NCBI RefSeq assembly: GCF_002160985.1
Contig: NZ_NFLQ01000009.1
Coordinates: 58,416 to 122,415 of the forward strand
Direction: 5' to 3'
DNA length: 64,000 nt
Origin: Lachnoclostridium sp. An118
GTDB taxonomy: Bacteria; Bacillota; Clostridia; Lachnospirales; Lachnospiraceae
In this document: positions 52,232-60,740 of the stretch, in pieces
Layout of the letters: every line of letters starts with the position of its first letter
How positions within the stretch are numbered: the first letter of the stretch is position 1
Position numbers and translations under genes: made by a program
Notes under the pieces: generated by a model
The model's input: the letters and a program-made list of their open reading frames with translations, nothing else
Databases searched by the model: none
Told to the model about the DNA's origin: nothing

Positions 52232-53203
52232 TTAAAACACAGTGTTGACCACATTGACCGGCTTTCCCTCTGCATACGCCTTCAGGTTGTCATACGCGCA
52301 GTCCATGATCCTCTGCCTGCTTTCCTTGGGCGCCCAGGAAATGTGGGGTGTGATGATGCAGTTTTTCGCCTTCAAAAGCGGATTGTCCCCCTTGATCGGC
52401 TCTGTGGAGACAACGTCCAGTCCCGCCGCGGCAACCTTTCCCGTATTCAGGGCGTCCGCCAGGTCCTGTTCTACTACCAGCGGTCCCCGGGAATTATTGA
52501 TCAGGATGACCCCGTCCTTCATTTTGGCGATGCTTTCTTTATTGATGATTCCCTCGGTATCCGGGAAGAGCGGACAGTGGAGCGCGATCACATCCGACTG
52601 CGCCAGCAGCGTGTCCAGATCCACATACTCCGCAATCTGTTTTCCCGCCTCGTTCGGGTAAGAGTCGTAGGCGAGCACGCGCATGCCAAGCGCCTTCGCC
52701 AGCCTGCCGGTAGTCTGGCCGATGCGGCCAAATCCAATGACTCCCATCGTCTTGCCGTCCAGCTCGATAAGAGGATAGTCCCAGTAGCACCAGTCCTCAC
52801 AGCTCTCCCATTTTCCCTCATGCACGGTCCTGTCGTGATGCCCGACATGATGGCAGATCTCAAGCAGCAGCGCGATGGCAAACTGCCCCACTGACGCTGT
52901 CCCGTATGTGGGCACATTCGTGACCGGTATGCCCTTTTCCTTTGCGTATGTATGATCTACCACATTGTAGCCAGTGGCCAGCATGCTGATCATGCGCATG
53001 CCCTGGCAGGCATCAATGACCTTTCCGGAGACGGGCGTCTTGTTGGTAAATACCACCTCCGCGTCACCGATCCTTCTGATGATCTCCTCCTCATCGTCCA
53101 CCGGGGTCCTGTCATATACGGTCAGATCACCAAACTCCCTCAGCTTATCCCAGCTCAGGTCCCCGGGGTTTTCTGTATATCCGTCTAATACTACAATCTT
53201 CAT
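52232..53203 (-). CDS. D-2-hydroxyacid dehydrogenase
   Basis: 323 residues, HprA/glycerate-dehydrogenase type. Substrate-loop MLATGYNVVDHTYAKEKG, NAD-binding GVIGFGRIGQTTG (about 152-164), the catalytic R in INNSRGPLV, the E in EPIKGDNPLL and H in NCIITPHISW. It interconverts a 2-hydroxyacid and 2-keto acid with NAD(P)H; glycerate or hydroxypyruvate is likely but unproved. Its start overlaps the kinase stop by four bases (ATGA), so they are translationally coupled. Confidence 0.93.
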   Translation of the reverse strand: MKIVVLDGYTENPGDLSWDKLREFGDLTVYDRTPVDDEEEIIRRIGDAEVVFTNKTPVSGKVIDACQGMRMISMLATGYNVVDHTYAKEKGIPVTNVPTYGTASVGQFAIALLLEICHHVGHHDRTVHEGKWESCEDWCYWDYPLIELDGKTMGVIGFGRIGQTTGRLAKALGMRVLAYDSYPNEAGKQIAEYVDLDTLLAQSDVIALHCPLFPDTEGIINKESIAKMKDGVILINNSRGPLVVEQDLADALNTGKVAAAGLDVVSTEPIKGDNPLLKAKNCIITPHISWAPKESRQRIMDCAYDNLKAYAEGKPVNVVNTVF

Positions 53204-54750
53204 TCAGCAAAACTCCCTTGATCGATCCTGTAAAGGTCCTTTATCCTCGGATACAGGTTCGTGTAGACCTGGTATCCCTTTTCATAGGCGTCCTTATTCT
53301 CGCCACTGCTTCTGATCACCTTGTAAACGGTCTTTTTCACCTTGTCGGACGCCTCCACTGCATCCCTGTATATTCCGGCTCCCACTCCGGCCAGCAGAGC
53401 CGCTCCCACCGGAGCCGTGTCGTTCATATCCAGGATTTCGATATCCTTTCCTGTGATATCCGCTTTGATGTGGGCCCACAGCTCGCTCTTTGCCCCGCCG
53501 CCTATGGAGGAAAAGCCTGTCATCCTGTGGCCGGTCACCCGCTCCGCGATCTCACAGAGCTGCCGCAGGCCGTAGCCGCAGCCTTCCATGACAGCCCGGT
53601 TAAAGTCCTTTCTGGAGCTTCGCAGGGACACGCCAAAAAACACCCCTCTTGCGTAGGAGTCCCACACCGGGCTTCTCTCTCCCTGCATATAGGGAAGAAA
53701 TACGATTCCACCCGCTCCCGGCTCTGACCGGGCCGCCTCCTCATTCATCAGCATGAACGCGTTCTGATTGCTGCCTGCCGCCTTCTCATTCATGTCACTG
53801 CAGAATTTATCCCTGAACCACTGGTAGGCAGCCCCGGTGTAGGACATGGCTCCCTGGTAGATCCAGGTGCCCCTCACCACATGACAGCGGTTGATGAAGC
53901 TCTCGTCAAAGTTGGGCTTATCCACGCAGATTGTCAGGACATCCGTGGTCCCCACAGACTCGCAGGCATCCCCATTTTTCTTTACCCCGGCCGCAAGAGT
54001 GGCGCAGGGGGTATCGGCTCCGCCTATCACGACGGGCGTTCCCTCCGGGATACCCATCCTGATCATCTCCTTGCTGATAAGACCTCCCACGACATCCGCG
54101 GAGTCCATCAGCGGCGGCAACTTCTCTTTGGGGATCCCTATCTTTTCGCAAAGGTAATCCGACCACTGTCCGTCGTGCCCCTTCACCGTCTCAAACAGAT
54201 TCGTGTAGGAGGCGTTGGAGTAATCAATGGCATAGTTCCCTGTCATTTTCTGGGCCATGACCGTATTGACATGGCCAAAGTATTTTGTCTTCTCGTAGAT
54301 ATCCGGCAGATTTCTCTTGATCCAGAGCATGGAGGTTCCTGAATGAGCCCCGGACATGCACTTGTTGGCCGTGATCTCAAAGAGCTTCTTCTCTCCCACT
54401 GCATCCAGGATGATCTCAGCCTCCTTTGTGCTTCTCCTGTCAGAATAAATAATAGGATCTACAAGAATCTCCCCGTCTTCGCCAAACGCGGCCAGCCCCG
54501 GACAGAGGCTTGAGATTCCTATGCCGGCGATCTTTCCTGGATCGATCCCCTTTCCCTCGAACAGAAGCCTCATACACTTCAGATAGGCCTCCCACATATC
54601 CTCCGTATCAATCTGCACATAGTCCGGTTTTGGCGTGATCAGACGGTAAGAGCTGCTGCTGATGCCCAGCAGATCAGCATTTTTGTCGATGATGGCCACT
54701 TTGATGCTGGTCGTTCCCACATCGACGCCGAGTAAATATTCTTTTTCCAT
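53200..54750 (-). CDS. FGGY-family sugar kinase
   Basis: 516 residues. N-terminal phosphate motif LGVDVGTTSIKVAIID, catalytic Asp context GGADTPCATLAAG, and FGGY signature region RGVFFGVSLRSSRKDFNRAVMEG then SSIGGGAKSELWAHIKADITG. Closest in style to xylulokinase/LsrK-type FGGY kinases. It would phosphorylate the sugar before aldol cleavage by the neighbour. GAAAAAG start with weak ribosome site (GGATGTTGT). Middle of the operon. Confidence 0.92.
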   Translation of the reverse strand: MEKEYLLGVDVGTTSIKVAIIDKNADLLGISSSSYRLITPKPDYVQIDTEDMWEAYLKCMRLLFEGKGIDPGKIAGIGISSLCPGLAAFGEDGEILVDPIIYSDRRSTKEAEIILDAVGEKKLFEITANKCMSGAHSGTSMLWIKRNLPDIYEKTKYFGHVNTVMAQKMTGNYAIDYSNASYTNLFETVKGHDGQWSDYLCEKIGIPKEKLPPLMDSADVVGGLISKEMIRMGIPEGTPVVIGGADTPCATLAAGVKKNGDACESVGTTDVLTICVDKPNFDESFINRCHVVRGTWIYQGAMSYTGAAYQWFRDKFCSDMNEKAAGSNQNAFMLMNEEAARSEPGAGGIVFLPYMQGERSPVWDSYARGVFFGVSLRSSRKDFNRAVMEGCGYGLRQLCEIAERVTGHRMTGFSSIGGGAKSELWAHIKADITGKDIEILDMNDTAPVGAALLAGVGAGIYRDAVEASDKVKKTVYKVIRSSGENKDAYEKGYQVYTNLYPRIKDLYRIDQGSFAE

Positions 54751-54804
54751 ACAACATCCCGCCTGTAAAATTATCCTTTAAAACTTAAAATTGACCGTGT
54801 CTGA

Positions 54805-55650
54805 TCAAAACTGATCGTAATTCTTGTCGTTCTCAAGCTGTGCCAGCAGCTCCTTTGCCTCTTTTACGCTGTATCCCTCGTGGATCATATATCTCAGGGC
54901 GATGACAAGGGCCGTTACATCCCTGTAATCCCACACAAAGCGTCCCATTGTGACACCGCCTACTCCGCAGTCCATGGCGTCTCGTGTCATCTGGAGATAG
55001 TCATCCAGCGTCTTGCAGGCATCGCCGCCCTGGATCACCACGCGGAAGGAGGAGGGCACGCAAGCGATGACCTTTGCCATGCTGTCAGGGTCTCCTGTAT
55101 AGGTTGTCTTTACAACGTCCATTCCAAGCTCGCAGGCGCTTCTCACGCAGTAAGCGATATTCTCCCATGCGGTCCTCTTGTCAACCGGAACGCTCTCTCC
55201 CTTGGGATAAACATGTCCGATCAGAGGCATGCCCATCTTGTCGCAGTAGTCAGACACCTCTCCGATACGCTCGAACTGCTCGTTCTGGAAGTCGCCCAGT
55301 GTCATGGCTCCCATAGATACAGCGTCAGCGCCCATTCTGATGGCGGCGTCCACAGACCCGAATACAATGTCGTTGGTCGGAGCTGTGGGAGAGTAGTTGG
55401 AGATTTTCTGCAGTACGGAAATTCCGGATCCAACGTGAGGTCCCCAGCATCTCTCCTGGATTCCCTTTGTCATTGTCATAGCGTCCGGTCTTCCGGCAAC
55501 AATCCTGTCAATAGCTCCCTGGATATCATGGATACCAGTCATCGGTGCAATCCCTCTTGAAATTGCGTGATCCACTGTGATCGCCATCATCTTGTTGCTC
55601 TTCGGATTAACAAGTCTCGCAAGTCTTACTTCTTTTCCCATCATTGCCAT
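54805..55650 (-). CDS. Class I (DhnA/LsrF-type) aldolase
   Basis: 281 residues, TIM barrel of the DhnA/LsrF/ADH-synthase family. Motifs: MMAITVDHAISRGIAP, GADAVSMGAMTLGD, the Schiff-base lysine context DVVKTTYTGDPDSM, and FRVVIQGGDACKTLDDYLQM, GVTMGRFVWDY. It cleaves or forms C-C bonds of a phosphorylated keto sugar. Paired with an FGGY kinase it resembles the LsrK/LsrF couple, but no Lsr transporter is present. Good length. Confidence 0.92.
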   Translation of the reverse strand: MAMMGKEVRLARLVNPKSNKMMAITVDHAISRGIAPMTGIHDIQGAIDRIVAGRPDAMTMTKGIQERCWGPHVGSGISVLQKISNYSPTAPTNDIVFGSVDAAIRMGADAVSMGAMTLGDFQNEQFERIGEVSDYCDKMGMPLIGHVYPKGESVPVDKRTAWENIAYCVRSACELGMDVVKTTYTGDPDSMAKVIACVPSSFRVVIQGGDACKTLDDYLQMTRDAMDCGVGGVTMGRFVWDYRDVTALVIALRYMIHEGYSVKEAKELLAQLENDKNYDQF

Positions 55651-55705
55651 TGTTCATACACTCCTTTTTATATCTTTTATCTGGATTTATAAATTGTTCT
55701 GTTTA

Positions 55706-56746
55706 TTATGGTTCGATCTCTACCTTCAGGTCCGCTCCGCTCTTTACAGCCTCGTAAGCCTTCTGAAAATCTTCTATTTTAAATACATTTGTGATGATCG
55801 GCTTCATATCTACCGCTCCGCTCATGACCATCTGGGCCGCCTCCTGGTAGTCCTGGCGCCGGTAAGCGCTGGAGCCGCACATCCTGATCTCGCCGTAGTG
55901 GATCAGGTTCGGGTCTATCTCTGCCTTCACGCCCTTTGTAAATCCGGCGAACAGGCAGATGCTTCCATTCTTTCTGACAAGCTCAATGCTTGGATTGACC
56001 AGAGCCGGGATGCCGATGGCGACAATGACAACATCCGCTCCCACTCCGTTTGTCTCACTCATCACGATCCCCTTTAAATCTTCCTTCGCTGAGTCCACAA
56101 CGATATCCGCTCCACACTCAAGCGCTTTGCCGCGGCGGAACTCATTCAACTCGCTGACGATGACCTTCCGGGCTCCTGCTGCCTTTGCCAGCAGAGTGTG
56201 CATCAATCCGATAGGACCTGCCCCCACGATCACAACCACGTCGTTGAATTTCACCCCTGCGTTTCTCTGTCCTCTCAGACAACAGGAGAGCGGTTCGATC
56301 AGAGCTCCCTCTCCGTAGGAAATATTATCCGTAAGTTTTACTACATTTCCACCCTTGATAGCCACCTCCGGAATAAATACATACTCCGCAAATCCTCCGT
56401 CAAACTCATAGCCAATGGCCTGCCTGTGGAGGCATACATTGTCGTGACCGCTGATGCACATCGCGCAGGTTCCGTCCGGGATCACATTCTCCACAGCGAC
56501 TCTGTCGCCGACAGAGTATCCCTCGACCTCTGCCCCGACCTCGCAGATCACGCCGCTGATCTCATGACCGATGATGTGTCCGTAACGCACGTCCTTCGTC
56601 TTTTTCCCTTCAAGAATCCTTATATCTGTGCCACAGATCGCTGTCCTCTTCATCTCCAACAGCATATCTCCCGGGCCGATCTGCGGCTTCGGATAATCTT
56701 CTACTGCAGCAAAGTCGTTTGGGCCGTTTAAAACTACTGCTTTCAT
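55706..56746 (-). CDS. Zinc-dependent alcohol/polyol dehydrogenase
   Basis: 346 residues, medium-chain dehydrogenase. Zinc sites C38 in RTAICGTDIR, H-E in GHIIGHEISGVI, and the structural zinc loop (CAMCISGHDNVCLHR, with only part of the four cysteines); Rossmann motif VVIVGAGPIGLMHTLLA. Resembles sorbitol/threonine dehydrogenases. It would oxidise a polyol or sugar to the ketose in the first step. First gene of the catabolic operon, under a promoter with repeated GTAAAAT sites. Confidence 0.93.
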   Translation of the reverse strand: MKAVVLNGPNDFAAVEDYPKPQIGPGDMLLEMKRTAICGTDIRILEGKKTKDVRYGHIIGHEISGVICEVGAEVEGYSVGDRVAVENVIPDGTCAMCISGHDNVCLHRQAIGYEFDGGFAEYVFIPEVAIKGGNVVKLTDNISYGEGALIEPLSCCLRGQRNAGVKFNDVVVIVGAGPIGLMHTLLAKAAGARKVIVSELNEFRRGKALECGADIVVDSAKEDLKGIVMSETNGVGADVVIVAIGIPALVNPSIELVRKNGSICLFAGFTKGVKAEIDPNLIHYGEIRMCGSSAYRRQDYQEAAQMVMSGAVDMKPIITNVFKIEDFQKAYEAVKSGADLKVEIEP

Positions 56747-56800
56747 GCTTCTCCCTCCTGTATATGTATTTCATCTGTAACTGATACTAGCATAAATGTA

Positions 56801-56834
56801 GTAATTTTACAACATTATTTTTGTTATTTTACCA
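56801..56834 (-). promoter_or_regulatory. Operon promoter with two direct GTAAAAT repeats
   Basis: Minus strand repeats T(T/G)GTAAAAT(T/A)AC at 56801-56812 and 56823-56834, 22 bases apart (two helical turns). The first overlaps the -35 TTGTAA, which has a -10 TAGTAT after 17 bases. It is a candidate site for the adjacent RpiR regulator. Confidence 0.45.
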
Positions 56835-56946
56835 TTTTGTACAATTTTTATCTATAGTTTTTGTGTATTTTTCCTATTAACCATCACTTATCCAGCAATT
56901 TTTACTATTTATACAGTTAGTTTTTTTACTTTTTATGCGCAAAAAA

Positions 56947-56983
56947 AAAGAAACACTACATCTTTATGGTGCAGTGTTTCTTT
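56947..56983 (-). terminator. Terminator after the RpiR gene
   Basis: Stem AAAGAAACACT (56947-56957) with AGTGTTTCTTT (56973-56983), followed on the minus strand by T9. Confidence 0.88.
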
Positions 56984-56991
56984 GACAGATC

Positions 56992-57849
56992 CTACTCCTT
57001 ATCAGAAGAAGTAGAAAGACGCGTGGCGCTCATCGCCTCCAGCGACCTGTCGTAATTGCGGAAGGCCATGATCGCCACCAGGCAGTCAAGCACAGCGAGC
57101 TGTGCCAGTCTTACGCTGAAGGACTCTGACTCAAAGATCGTCTTCTCACTCACTGTGTACAGGCTTAAATCTGCCTGTTCCTCCAGAAGATTCTTCGCTT
57201 TGGTTGTCAGAGTGATGACCCGGGCCCCGTTTCCATGTGCAATTTCCACTACGCGGGCCATATGTCTGTTGCTCCCGGAGGCGGAAATGGCAAGGAGAAC
57301 ATCACCTTTTCCAAGGAGCGAAGCTGTCATGAGCTGCAGATCCTTGTCTTCGTTTACCATGGAAAACACGCCTATCTTCAGGAGCTTGTGCTGCAGATCC
57401 TTTGCGACAATACTGCTGCCCCCTGTACCTGCGATCATAATGCGCCGGGCAGAAAGCATATCTGCCGCCGCCTGCTCAACCACCTCCACATTCATCTCCA
57501 CACTGGTCTGCTGCAACGCAGAATTTTCTATAGAAAAAATCTTACTGCATATTTCTGAGGGGCTGTCCTGGGCTGTCAGACCGGAATTATAAAGCCTGGG
57601 CGCAGGCACGCTCTCCAGTGCGGCATTGATCTTATATTCCTGAAATCCCACGTATCCTATACTTTTACAGAAACGTACAATAGATGCGTCGCTGACGCCT
57701 ATCTCTTCCGCCAGCTCCAGCAGCGTACTGTGCAGTGTCTTTTCAAAATTTTTCAAAAAGTAGTCGGCAATTTTTCTCTCCGCCTTCTTTGTGTGCTCCC
57801 CCTCCAGCTTTTCGATCAGCCTTTCCTTACATCCCTTTTTATCTTTCAT
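56992..57849 (-). CDS. RpiR/MurR-family regulator
   Basis: 285 residues. N-terminal RpiR helix-turn-helix (about 12-85: AERKIADYFLKNFEKTLHSTLLELAEEIGVSDASIVRFCKSIGYVGFQEYK) and a C-terminal SIS sugar-phosphate-binding domain (about 120-260: IMIAGTGGSSIVAKDLQHKLLKIG, DVLLAISASGSNRHMARVVEIA). It should sense the pathway's sugar phosphate and control the operon immediately downstream on the same strand; a terminator separates the two. Confidence 0.94.
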   Translation of the reverse strand: MKDKKGCKERLIEKLEGEHTKKAERKIADYFLKNFEKTLHSTLLELAEEIGVSDASIVRFCKSIGYVGFQEYKINAALESVPAPRLYNSGLTAQDSPSEICSKIFSIENSALQQTSVEMNVEVVEQAAADMLSARRIMIAGTGGSSIVAKDLQHKLLKIGVFSMVNEDKDLQLMTASLLGKGDVLLAISASGSNRHMARVVEIAHGNGARVITLTTKAKNLLEEQADLSLYTVSEKTIFESESFSVRLAQLAVLDCLVAIMAFRNYDRSLEAMSATRLSTSSDKE

Positions 57850-57883
57850 GGTCTACCACCTCATTTTATTTATGTCGAGCCAT

Positions 57884-59020
57884 CTACTGAAGCTGTATCA
57901 CCTGGCTGTCCTTCTCTCCGCTGGCTGACAGAAAATCAGAGACCTCCACCGTAATATCAGACGTGTCCGTGAGTGAGAAGACCTCACATGCCTCTGAGCT
58001 TCCTCCTGGCTGGACCTCGTTGCTGTAGTTGTTCATCTGTTCATTGATCTCTGAGGTGATAGCCCGCTCGCAGGACACCCCGTTCTGGAATACCTGTAAA
58101 TAGGATACCGCCGCCGGGGAAAGGTTCTGCTCCCCGGTGTTTGTGAAGGTGTAGTACACATACACACAGGGATTTCCTTCATAGTCGCTCCCGGTCTCCG
58201 TTCTGGTCAGAGTGATATTATAGCCGGATCCGTTAAAGTTGATGACGCCGTCATCCTCGGCTCCATCATCCGATGCTCCCTGGTTACCCGAGGACGCATC
58301 CGTGCTGCCTCCCTCTTCACTTCCCTTTGTGGACATCACTGTGAATCCCACAATGGCCGCAACGATCAGCACCGGAACAAGGATGGACAGGATGATGTTG
58401 ACATCCCTGCACAAAAACAGGAAAAGCAGATGCAGGGCGCCAAATACAGCCGCCAGCACAGACCATATGGCCAGATCGGCATAGCTCCCCACATTGGCGG
58501 CTCCCAGCAGCGCACCCACTGTGTAAAATATAAAGGGAACGATAAAAGCCGGCACACTCTCCTTTTTCCTCATGCAGATGGTCACGATCCCGCCTACCAT
58601 CATCATGAGGGCAAGGATAAATCCCGCGCTTCCGCTTGCCTCCCCGTTTGCCGACAGGATATTTCCCAGGCCGGCCGCACAGGACTGCAGCGTGATGAGC
58701 AGGAACAGGATGACAGATATGATCCCTGTGATCAGACGGAAGGTCTTAAATCGCTCCGACGGCTCCTCTCTTTCGTACGCATCGTAAACCGGCCTCCTGG
58801 GCTCAGGTCTGGCCGCCGCAGGTCTGGCTGCCGCAGGCCTTTCTCTTCCCGTTCTCTGCGCCTCCGGCCTCTTTGACCTGGGTCTTTCCTCTCCCGGACG
58901 CTCCGCCTTCTCGGCTGTCTTCTTCCTGGGCTTAAAGCGCTTCTTACAGTTCCGGCACAACATGTATTCCGGATCTTTTTTGCTCCGCACTAATTCCTCA
59001 CCACATATCGGGCATTTCAT
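57884..59020 (-). CDS. Zinc-ribbon membrane protein with DUF5067 domain
   Basis: 378 residues from the ATG at 59020 (the open frame extends further but lies antisense to the transporter). N-terminal zinc ribbon CPICGEELVRSKKDPEYMLCRNC; a basic, Pro/Ala/Arg-rich linker (about 30-90); four membrane helices (about 98-215); an acidic linker; and a C-terminal beta domain (about 235-378: YNITLTRTETGSDYEGNPCVYVYYTFTNTGEQN...), the DUF5067 pattern, probably outside. Ribosome site GAAGGGAGC. Function unknown. Divergent from the Na+ symporter gene. Confidence 0.85.
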   Translation of the reverse strand: MKCPICGEELVRSKKDPEYMLCRNCKKRFKPRKKTAEKAERPGEERPRSKRPEAQRTGRERPAAARPAAARPEPRRPVYDAYEREEPSERFKTFRLITGIISVILFLLITLQSCAAGLGNILSANGEASGSAGFILALMMMVGGIVTICMRKKESVPAFIVPFIFYTVGALLGAANVGSYADLAIWSVLAAVFGALHLLFLFLCRDVNIILSILVPVLIVAAIVGFTVMSTKGSEEGGSTDASSGNQGASDDGAEDDGVINFNGSGYNITLTRTETGSDYEGNPCVYVYYTFTNTGEQNLSPAAVSYLQVFQNGVSCERAITSEINEQMNNYSNEVQPGGSSEACEVFSLTDTSDITVEVSDFLSASGEKDSQVIQLQ

Positions 59021-59182
59021 TTCTCTTTTGCTCCCTTCCTCATAATCCCTCAGAGTTGTTATCCTCCCGGTCTTTTTATAGTACCACACTGCCCATAAAA
59101 AGTAAATTTCCTCCCGGTTGACAATCCCCATCTCTTTCCTTAGAATATAGGGGATGAGAGTGTGGAAATTGAGGTTTTTTAT

Positions 59183-60649
59183 ATGAAAAGAGAAAAATTT
59201 TCCTCCCGGCTGGGCTTTGTCCTCATAAGCGCCGGGTGCGCCATCGGTCTTGGCAACGTATGGCGCTTTCCTTACATCACAGGACAGTACGGGGGAGCTG
59301 CCTTTGTGATCATCTATCTTATTTTCCTTGCCATCCTGGGACTTCCCATCATGACAATGGAATTCTCTGTGGGACGGGCTTCCCAGAGGTCCGCCGCAAA
59401 GTCCTTTGAGATTTTGGAGCCTGCAGGGACCAAATGGCACTGGACCAAGCTTATTCCCCTGCTCGGCAACTATATGCTCATGATGTACTACACTACTGTA
59501 GGCGGATGGACTCTGGCCTATTTCTGGAAAATGGCCTCCGGTTCCATGGCTCACATGGACACCACCCAGGTGGGAAACGCCTTCAGCGAGCTGCTGGCTG
59601 ATCCCGCCCAGCAGGTGGGATGGATGCTGGCTGTCACTGTCATCGGATTCCTCATCTGTTCCCGTGGACTCAAGGGAGGCGTTGAGAAGATATCCAAGTA
59701 CATGATGGGACTTCTGTTTATCATCCTGATCGTGCTTGTAGTACACAGCTTTTTCCTGGAGGGTGCAAAGGAAGGTCTTTCCTTCTACCTGATACCGGAT
59801 TTTAAGACTGCACTTGAAAATTACTCTCTCGGTGAGATCCTGTTCGCTGCCCTGGGACAATCCTTCTTCACCCTGAGTCTTGGCATTGGAGCACTTGCTA
59901 TTTTCGGAAGCTATATTGACAAACAACACTCTCTTGTTTCCGAAAGTCTGAATGTGGTCATCCTGGATACAACCGTAGCCTTTTTGTCCGGACTCGTCAT
60001 CTTCCCGGCCTGTTTTACCTACAACGTGGATGCCGGAAGCGGGCCAAGCCTGATCTTCGTGACCCTGCCCCAGACCTTCAGCGAGATGGCAGGTGGACGC
60101 CTGTGGGGCGCTCTGTTCTTCATGTTCCTGGCATTTGCCGCCCTGACCACAGTCATTGCGGTCTTTGAAAATATCATCGCCTTTGCCATGGATTTTGGCT
60201 GGACCCGGAGGAAGGCTGTCCTTGTAAATATTGCAGCTATCATGCTCCTGTCTCTGCCCTGCGCTCTGGGCTTCAACGTCCTCAGCGGCTTCCAGCCCTT
60301 CGGAGCAGGCACCACGGTCCAGGATCTGGAGGACTTCATCCTGTCCAACACCCTGCTTCCTCTTGGCTCTCTTCTGTACCTTCTGTTCTGTACAAGCAAG
60401 TATGCCTGGGGATGGGATAATTACTATGAGGAAGTGAACAGTGGAAAGGGCCTGAAGCTGCCAAAGTGGACAAAGGGATACCTGACCTATATCCTTCCGC
60501 TTATCATTATTTTCATACTAATACAGGGATTTATTGAGAAGCTTGGCTTCCCGGCAAATTATCTGCTCCCGGCCCTGTGCCTCATCTATCCTCTGTACCT
60601 GCTCCTGCAGGCCCGGGTCGTGTATCGGAAATCCCGCAGGCAGGGCTGA
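59183..60649 (+). CDS. Sodium-dependent transporter (NSS family)
   Basis: 488 residues, about twelve helices. Strong NSS signature near the start: FSSRLGFVLISAGCAIGLGNVWRFPYITGQYGG (key parts SAGCAIGLGNVWRFPY), the first sodium/substrate site; later DTTVAFLSGLVIFPACFTY and AGSGPSLIFVTLPQTF. It imports an amino acid or derivative with Na+. I chose the ATG at 59183, after TTGAGG, rather than one seven codons upstream. Complete, ended by a strong terminator. Confidence 0.95.
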   Translation: MKREKFSSRLGFVLISAGCAIGLGNVWRFPYITGQYGGAAFVIIYLIFLAILGLPIMTMEFSVGRASQRSAAKSFEILEPAGTKWHWTKLIPLLGNYMLMMYYTTVGGWTLAYFWKMASGSMAHMDTTQVGNAFSELLADPAQQVGWMLAVTVIGFLICSRGLKGGVEKISKYMMGLLFIILIVLVVHSFFLEGAKEGLSFYLIPDFKTALENYSLGEILFAALGQSFFTLSLGIGALAIFGSYIDKQHSLVSESLNVVILDTTVAFLSGLVIFPACFTYNVDAGSGPSLIFVTLPQTFSEMAGGRLWGALFFMFLAFAALTTVIAVFENIIAFAMDFGWTRRKAVLVNIAAIMLLSLPCALGFNVLSGFQPFGAGTTVQDLEDFILSNTLLPLGSLLYLLFCTSKYAWGWDNYYEEVNSGKGLKLPKWTKGYLTYILPLIIIFILIQGFIEKLGFPANYLLPALCLIYPLYLLLQARVVYRKSRRQG

Positions 60650-60660
60650 TCTCTTACACC

Positions 60661-60719
60661 AAAACAGGCAGATACATGTGCAGCTTTCAATCCTGACTGT
60701 TCTGTATCTGCCTGTTTTT
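60661..60719. terminator. Bidirectional terminator between convergent transporters
   Basis: Long stem AAAACAGGCAGATACA (60661-60676) with TGTATCTGCCTGTTTT (60703-60718); A and T runs flank it. It lies between the symporter (plus) and MATE gene (minus). Confidence 0.88.
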
Positions 60720-60740
60720 CTATTTAAAAATATCTGAACG

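Noticed and set aside
59021..59929. N-terminal extension of the DUF5067 protein
   Set aside because: Antisense to the Na+ symporter and its promoter; the zinc ribbon and ribosome site begin at 59020.
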